Shown here: positions 1 through 6,513 of the stretch, piece by piece
Layout: every line of letters starts with the position of its first letter
Numbering within the stretch: position 1 is the first letter of the stretch
Origin: JAKOQB01 sp036824465
Lineage (GTDB): Bacteria > Pseudomonadota > Gammaproteobacteria > Burkholderiales > Burkholderiaceae_F
Length of the DNA: 6,513 nucleotides
Assembly: GCA_036824465.1 (NCBI GenBank)
Contig: DAITAC010000159.1
Span: 1-6,513, forward strand
Reading direction: 5' to 3'
Translations under genes and position numbers: made by a program
The notes under the pieces: generated by a model
What the model was told of the DNA's origin: nothing
Seen by the model: the letters and a program-made list of their open reading frames with translations, nothing else
Database searches by the model: none

Positions 1-368
1 AACTGGATCAGGAACACCATCGCGTAGAAGAGCTTCACGTCCTTGGTGATCGCCGAGAACGCGCCGGCCACCACCAGCGGTCCGAGGAAAGCGGTGAGCA
101 GCACCAGCAGCACGTTGTAGCCGTCCAGGCCGATCTGGTAGTACACGCCCCAGTCGGGAATCCACGGCAGGCGGGTCTCGAACTGCAGGCCCGCGACACT
201 CGGATCGAAGCGCAGGTACAGGATCACCGTGAGGAAGAACTGCGCGAGCATCACACCGAATGACGTCGTGCGCATCCGGTCTTCGTGCCCGTCCGGCGTG
301 GTGATCAATAGCGCGATGCCGAGCAGCGGCAGATACAGGACCAGATTGAGCATGACCGCGTTATCCAT
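1..368 (-). CDS. nuoM: NADH-quinone oxidoreductase subunit M, N-terminal part (cut by window edge)
   Basis: NuoM is an antiporter-like proton-pumping subunit of the complex I membrane arm. Only the first 122 codons plus two bases are present, out of roughly 490-530 in the family. The start is an ATG that overlaps the nuoL stop codon in an 8-base ATGGATAA. A GGAG Shine-Dalgarno sits 8 bases upstream inside nuoL. The protein opens with a hydrophobic helix (about residues 4-23), then a charged loop (GHEDRMR, 27-33), a second helix (about 35-52), and the family's WIP...Y..G.DGY segment (69-84). A third helix follows (about 85-103), and the fragment ends in FYAMVFLIQ. The conserved glutamate and lysine of the proton channel lie beyond the window edge and cannot be checked. 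The order after nuoL supports nuoM rather than nuoN or an Mrp subunit. Confidence 0.93.
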   Translation of the reverse strand, partial: MDNAVMLNLVLYLPLLGIALLITTPDGHEDRMRTTSFGVMLAQFFLTVILYLRFDPSVAGLQFETRLPWIPDWGVYYQIGLDGYNVLLVLLTAFLGPLVVAGAFSAITKDVKLFYAMVFLIQ

Positions 369-2241
369 GGCGCCAGCTCCACAGCAGTGCGCCGACGATG
401 CCCAACAGGACGAACAGGGCGTACAGGTGCAGGCTGCCCGCCTGCACCCGCACAAGCCGGCCGGCTGCGCGCTGCGCCAATGCAGCCAGGCCATTCAATG
501 TGCCGTCCAGCAGCAGTCGATCGCCCAGCCGCAGGAACACGCGGTCCGAGATCCACAGCAGCGGCCGGCCGATCAATGCGTCGTACAGCTCGTCGATGTA
601 GTACTTGGCGTACAGCAGGCGGTGGATCGGCCCGAACAGCGCCTTCAGCCGCTGGCCGCGCTCGCCCGCGCCGCCGTAGACGAACCACGCGCCGGCCAGC
701 CCGACCAGGCCCAGCGCTACCGAGATGCCGACCACGGTCCAGTGGTAGTGGTGCGCCGCTTCTTCGGCCTTCGGCAGCGGCAGCAGGGGCTCGAGGAAAT
801 GCGGAATCGAGATGTAGCCGCCGACGACCGACAGGAAGGCGAGGACGACCAGCACCGAGGTCATCGACCACGGCGACTCGTGGATGTGATGCGCGACCTC
901 GGGCTCGACGCGCGAGTGTCCGAAGAACACGAGCCACAGCAGCCGGAACATGTAGAAGGCGGTCATCAGTGCGGTGAGCGCCATCACTGCAAAGAGTGCC
1001 TTCGAGCCCCACGGGCTGACCAGCGCATAGAGCAGGATCTCGTCCTTCGAGAAGAATCCGGACAGGAACGGGATGCCGGCGATGGCCGCCGTGGCAATCG
1101 CGAACGTCGTGAACGTGAGGGGAATGTTCTTCGCCAGCGCGCCCATCTTGCGGATGTCCTGCTCGCCCGACATCGCGTGAATCACGCTGCCCGCGCCGAG
1201 GAAGAGACACGCCTTGAAGAACGCGTGCGTGTACAGGTGGAACACCGCCACGCCATACGCGCCGACGCCGGCGGCGACAAACATGAACCCGAGCTGCGAC
1301 ACGGTCGAATAGGCAAGCACCTTCTTGATATCGGTCTGCGTGATCGCGATCGTTGCCGCGAGCAGCGCCGTGGCGGCGCCGATCGCGGCGATGATGTTCG
1401 ACGCAACCTCGGTGTGCAGGTAGATCCCTGACATCCGCGCCGTCATGTACACGCCCGCGGTCACCATCGTTGCGGCGTGGATCAGTGCTGACACCGGGGT
1501 CGGGCCGGCCATCGCGTCGGGCAGCCACACGTACAGTGGAATCTGTGCCGACTTGCCGGTGGCGCCGATGAACAGCAGCACGCCGACCAGCGTGGCCAGG
1601 CCGAGCAACGAGGCAGCCGCGGTCGGTGACATGAACGCCGCATTGATGCGGTCCATCTCGAGAGTCCCGAGCGCCGTGTACAGCACGAACATTCCAAGCA
1701 GGAACCCCGCGTCGCCGATGCGGTTGGCGATGAAAGCCTTCTTGCCGGCCTGCGCATTGACCGGGTCCTCGAACCAGAAGCCGATCAGCAGGTAAGACGC
1801 CAGGCCCACGCCTTCCCAGCCGACGAAGAGCACCAGCAGCGAGCGGCCCAGAACCAGCATCAGCATGAAGAACAGGAACAGGTTCAGATACGCAAAGAAG
1901 CGCGCGTAGCTGGCGTCCTTGTGCATGTAGCCGATCGAATAGATATGGATCAGCGAGCCCACCCCGGTGACGATCAGCACCATCACGGCGGTGAGCCGGT
2001 CGAAGTAGAACGAGATGTCGAATACGTTGGTGCCGATCGCGGCCCAGGTGAAGAAGGTCTCGATGATCGGCGCGCCACCCGACAGGGAGCCGATGAAAGT
2101 CTTGACCGCGATCGCGAATGACAGGATCGGCAGGCCGCAGCCGACCACGTTGACGAACGTATGGCCGAAGCGGTTGCCGTACAGCCCGTTCAGCAGGAAG
2201 CCGACGAGCGGGAGGAGAACGATCCACGTCAGCGCACCCAT
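361..2241 (-). CDS. nuoL: NADH-quinone oxidoreductase subunit L (antiporter-like proton channel)
   Basis: NuoL is the distal antiporter-like subunit of the complex I membrane arm and translocates protons. The protein is 626 residues (E. coli is 613), starting MGALTWIV. That start lies 2 bases after the nuoK stop and has GAAGGG 6 bases upstream. The frame stays open further upstream, but only through nuoK sequence. Channel residues are all visible: Glu143 in GWEGVGL, Lys230 in GKSAQ, His255 in SALIHAATM, His335 and His339, Lys343 in FFKACLFLGAG, and Lys399 in FFSKDEIL. The motif DAMAGPTPVSALIHAATMV (242-260) is the antiporter-family hallmark. After the core (to about residue 440) come a His-rich loop (HHIHESP, from 451) and more helices. 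The C-terminal region from about 538 to 600 fits the lateral helix that runs along NuoM and NuoN, followed by a last membrane helix (about 604-622). Nothing suggests truncation. Confidence 0.97.
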   Translation of the reverse strand: MGALTWIVLLPLVGFLLNGLYGNRFGHTFVNVVGCGLPILSFAIAVKTFIGSLSGGAPIIETFFTWAAIGTNVFDISFYFDRLTAVMVLIVTGVGSLIHIYSIGYMHKDASYARFFAYLNLFLFFMLMLVLGRSLLVLFVGWEGVGLASYLLIGFWFEDPVNAQAGKKAFIANRIGDAGFLLGMFVLYTALGTLEMDRINAAFMSPTAAASLLGLATLVGVLLFIGATGKSAQIPLYVWLPDAMAGPTPVSALIHAATMVTAGVYMTARMSGIYLHTEVASNIIAAIGAATALLAATIAITQTDIKKVLAYSTVSQLGFMFVAAGVGAYGVAVFHLYTHAFFKACLFLGAGSVIHAMSGEQDIRKMGALAKNIPLTFTTFAIATAAIAGIPFLSGFFSKDEILLYALVSPWGSKALFAVMALTALMTAFYMFRLLWLVFFGHSRVEPEVAHHIHESPWSMTSVLVVLAFLSVVGGYISIPHFLEPLLPLPKAEEAAHHYHWTVVGISVALGLVGLAGAWFVYGGAGERGQRLKALFGPIHRLLYAKYYIDELYDALIGRPLLWISDRVFLRLGDRLLLDGTLNGLAALAQRAAGRLVRVQAGSLHLYALFVLLGIVGALLWSWRHG

Positions 2242-2243
2242 GC

Positions 2244-2546
2244 TTATCCCTTCAGGTCCGCGTACGCGTCGGCATCGAGCGTGCGCTTGCGGCGCACCAG
2301 CAGCAGCACGATCGGGATCGCGATTGCGATCTCGGCCGTGGCGACCACGAACACCAGGAACACCAGCACCGCGCCCGCGGCTGCGCCCATCTGATGCGCG
2401 AAGGTGACCAGGCTCAGGTTCACGCCATTGAGCATCAGTTCCATGCACATCAGCATCACCAGCAGATTGCGGCGGATGATCACGCCGGTCAGCCCCAGCG
2501 CGAACAGCGCCATCGATACGCCGAGCAGCATCTGCACCTTATCCAC
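2244..2546 (-). CDS. nuoK: NADH-quinone oxidoreductase subunit K, GTG start
   Basis: NuoK is a three-helix membrane subunit of complex I, related to MrpC, and part of the proton-transfer chain between NuoJ and the antiporter-like subunits. It is 100 residues, the usual family length. I chose the GTG start at 2546. With it, the two essential buried glutamates fall at Glu36 (in MCMELMLNGVNL) and Glu72 (in ATAEIAIAIPIVLLL), exactly the E. coli numbering, and GGGAG lies 6 bases upstream. The GTG overlaps the nuoJ stop in GTGGATAA. The alternative ATG at codon 6 would give 95 residues and lose part of helix 1. The IRRNLL segment (24-29) is the conserved loop after helix 1. Three hydrophobic helices are seen at about 5-22, 28-48 and 58-84, followed by a charged tail (VRRKRTLDADAYADLKG). 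Confidence 0.96.
   Translation of the reverse strand: MDKVQMLLGVSMALFALGLTGVIIRRNLLVMLMCMELMLNGVNLSLVTFAHQMGAAAGAVLVFLVFVVATAEIAIAIPIVLLLVRRKRTLDADAYADLKG
2248..2253 (-). promoter_or_regulatory. Ribosome binding site of nuoL
   Basis: GAAGGG lies 6 bases before the nuoL ATG, inside the last codons of nuoK (Leu-Lys-Gly-stop). It supports the ATG at 2241 as the nuoL start rather than any in-frame codon further upstream. It also implies that ribosomes finishing nuoK can reinitiate directly at nuoL. Confidence 0.7.
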
Positions 2547-3075
2547 GGCCGTCTCCCGGCGTCTTCCGGCTTACCTTGATGACAGCGAGCGCGGCCACCA
2601 CGGCGGCAACGAGCAGCACCGACGTGAGTTCGAAGTGCAGCCAGTATTCGTTGAGGAACGCGGCCGCAAACTGCGACAGCCCGAATCCGGTCGAGCCGGT
2701 GGCGCGCGAACCAGTCGGCAGCGCGTTCCAGATGCCGATCACGAGCGCGCCCAGCAGCAGCACCAGTCCGATCGCGCCGGGCACCAGCAGCCACGAGTAG
2801 CGGCGCGTGAACGCTTCGCGCGGATCGAGCAGCATGATCACGTACACCATGAACACCATCACCGCGCCGACATAGATCAGCACCTGGAAGGCGGCGATGT
2901 AGTGCACGCCGAGCAGACCGTAGATGCCGCCCAGGAACACCATGGTCGAGATCAGCGCCAGCGCCACCCGCATCGGCTGCTTCAGAACCAGCATCAGTGC
3001 GGCGCCGATCAGTGCACAAAGCGCGAACACGACCAGGAGCAGCGTGTCCAGGCTGGCGAGCAGGGTGTTGATCAT
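2539..3075 (-). CDS. nuoJ: NADH-quinone oxidoreductase subunit J
   Basis: NuoJ is the five-helix membrane subunit (ND6 homologue) that couples the quinone cavity to the proton channels. It is 178 residues, close to the E. coli 184. The start is the ATG of an ATGA that also closes nuoI, with GAGG 6 bases upstream. Helices are seen at about 8-30, 36-55, 60-82 and 95-115, with a last one at about 150-168. The third contains IYVGAVMVFMVYVIML (67-82), the family signature, with Tyr68 and the glycine-containing stretch where the pi-bulge forms in known structures. FELTSVLLVAAVVAALAVIK in the last helix matches the conserved C-terminal helix. The tail is short and basic (SRKTPGDGRG). The frame is open upstream of the ATG, but that sequence is nuoI read out of frame. 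Confidence 0.95.
   Translation of the reverse strand: MINTLLASLDTLLLVVFALCALIGAALMLVLKQPMRVALALISTMVFLGGIYGLLGVHYIAAFQVLIYVGAVMVFMVYVIMLLDPREAFTRRYSWLLVPGAIGLVLLLGALVIGIWNALPTGSRATGSTGFGLSQFAAAFLNEYWLHFELTSVLLVAAVVAALAVIKVSRKTPGDGRG
2553..2557 (-). promoter_or_regulatory. Ribosome binding site deciding the GTG start of nuoK
   Basis: GGGAG lies in the 3' end of nuoJ, 6 bases before the GTG at 2546. The spacing is normal for that GTG. It would be 21 bases for the next in-frame ATG (codon 6), too far. This favours GTG as the true initiation codon. Confidence 0.65.
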
Positions 3076-3653
3076 CCGTGGCCTCGCACTTGAACCGCCG
3101 CGCCCTTGGGCGGATAGGGCTTCGCCACATCGCGCTGCGGTTTCCACGTCAGCAACTCTTCCTTCGCGATCCACATGCGCCCGCGGTTGCCCGAGGGGAA
3201 ATCCGGCACCTCCGGCACCATGCGGATCGCATCCTCGGGGCAGGCCTCGACACACAGGCCGCAGAAAATGCAGCGCGAGTAGTCGATTTCGAAGCGCGCC
3301 GGGTATTTCGGATGCGCCGGATCATTCAAGTCGAGCGCGGCGTCGATCTCGATCACCTTGGCCGGGCACACCGTCGCGCACATGTTGCAGGCGATGCACT
3401 GCGGGCTGCCGTCGGGCCGCTGCGTCAGCACGTGCTTGCCGCGATTGCCGGGCGCGTAATCCCAGCGCCGTTCCTCGGGGTAGTAGGTCGTGATCGCGCC
3501 CTTGCGGCCGGTGATCCACTTGCCCATGTTGCGCAGGAACACGCGGCTCGTGATCCACATGCCGCGCAGAATCTCGAACAGGTACGCGCGTTCGTACCAG
3601 CCCATCTCGGGCTCGTTCCAGTACTTCTTGCGCACGTAGGGTTTGCGGGCCAT
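3072..3653 (-). CDS. nuoI: NADH-quinone oxidoreductase subunit I (two [4Fe-4S] clusters)
   Basis: NuoI is the TYKY-type ferredoxin subunit that carries clusters N6a and N6b and passes electrons from NuoG to N2 in NuoB near the quinone site. It is 193 residues. Two ferredoxin motifs are complete: Cys86, Cys89, Cys92 and Cys96 (CIACNMCATVCP), and Cys128, Cys131, Cys134 and Cys138 (CIFCGLCVEACP). By family rules the first three of each motif pair with the last of the other. An amphipathic segment (about 24-47, LFEILRGMWITSRVFLRNM) is expected to lie on the membrane. The YYPEER (57-62) and YAPGNRGKHVLT (66-77) segments are conserved. Compared with E. coli (180 residues) there is a longer charged N-terminus (1-23) and a DPAHPKYPARFEID insert-like linker between the motifs. 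The ATG is 8 bases after the nuoH stop. Its Shine-Dalgarno is weak (GAGAG around 3659-3663). Confidence 0.97.
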   Translation of the reverse strand: MARKPYVRKKYWNEPEMGWYERAYLFEILRGMWITSRVFLRNMGKWITGRKGAITTYYPEERRWDYAPGNRGKHVLTQRPDGSPQCIACNMCATVCPAKVIEIDAALDLNDPAHPKYPARFEIDYSRCIFCGLCVEACPEDAIRMVPEVPDFPSGNRGRMWIAKEELLTWKPQRDVAKPYPPKGAAVQVRGHG

Positions 3654-3661
3654 GGTCGCTC

Positions 3662-4794
3662 TCAGTGCACTGCCCACAGCCAGACGGTGGTGACGGTGAG
3701 ATTCACGAGCGCCAGCGGGAACATGAACTTCCACGCGAAGCGCAGCACCTGGTCGTAGCGGAAGCGCGGCAGCGTCCAGCGGATCAGGATCTGGAAGCTC
3801 GACATCACGAACACCTTGGCCAGGAACACCACGAGCTGGGTCACGACCACGGCGCCGTGGCTCATCTCGATCACCGTGCCGCCCGGGAACGCGAAGCCGT
3901 GGTCGTTCATGTACGGCAGGTTGTAGCCGCCGAGGAACAGCGTCGTGAACAGCGCCGCGATGATCGCGATCTCGATGAACTCCGCGAACATGAAGAGCCC
4001 CATCTTCATCGCGCTGTATTCGGTATAGAAGCCGGCGATGAGTTCGCTTTCGGCTTCCGGCAGGTCAAACGGGATCCGCTTGTTCTCGGCGATCGCCGCG
4101 GCCATGAAGAGCGTCGCGGCAAACGGCTGATAGACCACACCCCATGCGGGCAGCACGCCGAGCACCACACCCGACTGCTGGCGCACCATGCTGTCCAGGT
4201 CGACCGTGCCGAAGATCAGGATCAGCCCGAGCACCGTCAGGCCCATCACCAGCTCGTACGAAATCATCTGGCTGCCGGCGCGCAGCGCGCCCAGCAGCGA
4301 GAACTTGTTCGATGACGACCAGCCCGCCAGCATCGAGCCGATGATCGTCATGCTGCTGAAGGCGAACACGATCAGCAGCCCCGCGTCGAGGGTGGCAATC
4401 TGCATCGGGTAGGTCTTGCCGCCGAACCAGTTGGCCAGTGCCGGGAACAATTGGCCGGGGTTGAGCATGCCGCCGAACGGAACTACGGCGAACACCAGCA
4501 GCACCGGCGTGAAGACGACCCATGGCGCGACGGCGTACGCGTACCAGTCGTAGGTCTTCGGCTTGAAGTCTTCCTTCAGCAGCATCTTCAGGCCGTCGGC
4601 CATGCCGTGAAACAGGCCCCACCAGATGAGCTTGATCTGCGTGAACGGGATGCGCAGGTAGGCGCGATTGGCGCCGATGCGGTCCGACATCACCGCGGCC
4701 TGCTTGCGCTCGACCCAGGTCAGGATCGTGCCGAAGCCCATCAGCACGCTGATCGCGTACGTGATGAAGATGACGTAGATGACCAGGTCCTGGA

Positions 4795-4798
<4 letters not shown>
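3662..4798 (-). CDS. nuoH: NADH-quinone oxidoreductase subunit H (quinone-chamber subunit)
   Basis: NuoH (ND1 homologue) is the membrane subunit that, with NuoB and NuoD, forms the quinone entry path and reaction chamber. It is 378 residues, somewhat longer than E. coli (325). The start is the ATG of an ATGA shared with the nuoG stop, with AGGG 7 bases upstream. Helix 1 (about 4-28) runs into ERKQAAVMSDRIGANRA (30-46), the first quinone-chamber loop. KLIWWGLFHGMADGLKMLLKED (56-77) follows. AENKRIPFDLPEAESELIAG (237-256) and FYTEYSAMK (257-265) form the acidic third loop with its conserved glutamates. FAEFIEIAIIAALFTTLFLGG (271-291) begins the distal helices, and RWTLPRFRYDQ near the C-terminus is also typical. 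Two consensus departures are noted: Ala43 where GPNR is usual, and Ser38 where Gln is common. Confidence 0.97.
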
Positions 4799-6229
<1,431 letters not shown>

Positions 6230-6237
<8 letters not shown>

Positions 6238-6513
6238 GCCAGGTTCCTTCCACTTCCAGCGCACCATTGCACTTCGAGCGCTTGTTCGCGATCCAGTATT
6301 CGAACTCGTCGCGGAATTTCGCGATGAAGCCGACCGTCGCGTAACCGGCCGCATCGCCCATGCCGCAGATCGTGGTGCCGTCGTTGGCGTTGGAAATGGC
6401 GATCAGCCGATCGATGTCTTCCGGCACGCCCTTGCCATCGATGATGCGATCGATGATCCGGTGCATCCAGCCCATGCCTTCGCGGCACGGCGTGCACTGG
6501 CCGCACGATTCGT
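6230..6513 (-). CDS. nuoF: NADH-quinone oxidoreductase subunit F, C-terminal part (cut by window edge)
   Basis: NuoF is the NADH- and FMN-binding subunit of complex I. It oxidises NADH and passes electrons to cluster N3. Only the last 93 codons and the stop are in the window, out of about 420-450. The fragment opens with ESCGQCTPCREG, carrying three N3 [4Fe-4S] cysteines (fragment positions 3, 6 and 9). The fourth is in TTICGMGDAA at fragment position 49, which gives the same 40-residue separation as in E. coli NuoF. GFIAKFRDEFEYWI matches the conserved C-terminal helix. The last residues (SKCNGALEVEGTWHA) form a short tail that I do not recognise as conserved. The FMN and NADH sites lie outside the window. 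The TGA stop overlaps the nuoG start by 8 bases (ATGCCTGA), implying coupled translation. Confidence 0.96.
6245..6250 (-). promoter_or_regulatory. Ribosome binding site of nuoG
   Basis: GAAGGA lies 7 bases before the ATG at 6237, within the last codons of nuoF. It decides between this ATG and the in-frame ATG at 6354. Only the former has a good Shine-Dalgarno and starts directly with the ferredoxin-like fold. Confidence 0.7.

Noticed and set aside
229..1431. 400-codon plus-strand open frame antisense to nuoL/nuoM
   Set aside because: The product is Gln/Arg/Asp/His-rich and low in complexity, as expected from the complement of hydrophobic membrane-protein codons. It crosses the nuoL/nuoM junction and has no recognisable domain or supporting context.
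305..2227. 640-codon open frame on the minus strand overlapping almost all of nuoL
   Set aside because: It is nuoL read in another frame of the same strand. The translation is Arg/Ala/Gly/Asp-rich with no membrane helices or family motifs, while the nuoL frame has every channel residue. Long off-frame openings are expected in GC-rich coding DNA.
2404..3093. 229-codon plus-strand open frame antisense to nuoJ and nuoK
   Set aside because: The composition is the same Gln/His/Arg/Glu-rich mirror of hydrophobic helices. It ends within the nuoI/nuoJ overlap and shows no independent gene features.
3654..3661. Possible promoter or terminator in the nuoH/nuoI gap
   Set aside because: Only 8 bases separate the genes. 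There is no room for either element and no hairpin with a T-run is visible.
3665..4315. 216-codon plus-strand open frame antisense to nuoH (and similar frames at 3078-3758 and 5707-6327)
   Set aside because: These mirror the nuoH, nuoI and nuoG codon patterns. The charged, repetitive composition and lack of motifs mark them as antisense shadows.
6238..6354. Longer NuoG starting at 6354 (39 extra residues)
   Set aside because: The extra N-terminus (Arg/Ser/Thr-rich) is nuoF sequence read out of frame. The ATG at 6237 has a strong Shine-Dalgarno and begins exactly at the ferredoxin-like fold, with Cys34/45/48 numbering matching Thermus Nqo3.

Overview
The window is one continuous piece of a bacterial respiratory complex I operon (NADH:quinone oxidoreductase, nuo). 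All genes lie on the minus strand. Reading from the right-hand end to the left, the order is nuoF (3' end only), nuoG, nuoH, nuoI, nuoJ, nuoK, nuoL, nuoM (5' end only). This is the standard nuo order with nothing inserted or missing. The largest untranslated gap is 8 bases (nuoH/nuoI). The other junctions are a 2-base gap (nuoK/nuoL), 4-base ATGA overlaps (nuoG/nuoH, nuoI/nuoJ) and 8-base overlaps (nuoF/nuoG, nuoJ/nuoK, nuoL/nuoM). No promoter, terminator, RNA gene, repeat array or mobile element is visible. The window is the middle of a transcription unit whose control regions lie outside it.

Functionally, NuoF and NuoG belong to the cytoplasmic NADH-oxidising arm. NuoI passes electrons from that arm towards the quinone at the membrane interface. 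NuoH forms the quinone chamber. NuoJ, NuoK, NuoL and NuoM are membrane subunits that move protons, with NuoL and NuoM being antiporter-like. The key residues are present wherever they can be checked. These are the N3 cysteines of NuoF, the N1b, N5, N4 and N7 ligands of NuoG, the eight cysteines of NuoI, Glu36 and Glu72 of NuoK, and the Glu/Lys/His channel residues of NuoL. The complex therefore looks intact and functional.

The DNA is GC-rich with G/C-biased third positions, which creates many long overlapping and antisense open frames that are not genes. The host is a Gram-negative-type bacterium with high GC. The short NuoG (480 residues) that keeps the N7 cysteines, and the NuoI with an extended N-terminus and a HPKYP segment between its clusters, remind me more of Acidobacteriota, Myxococcota/Deltaproteobacteria or Gemmatimonadota-like operons than of E. 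coli. That placement is a low-confidence impression.

I found no undescribed system here. The points most worth a second look are the compact NuoG, the near-identical 8-base stop/start overlaps at nuoJ/nuoK and nuoL/nuoM, the GTG start of nuoK, and two departures from consensus in the quinone-site loops of NuoH.
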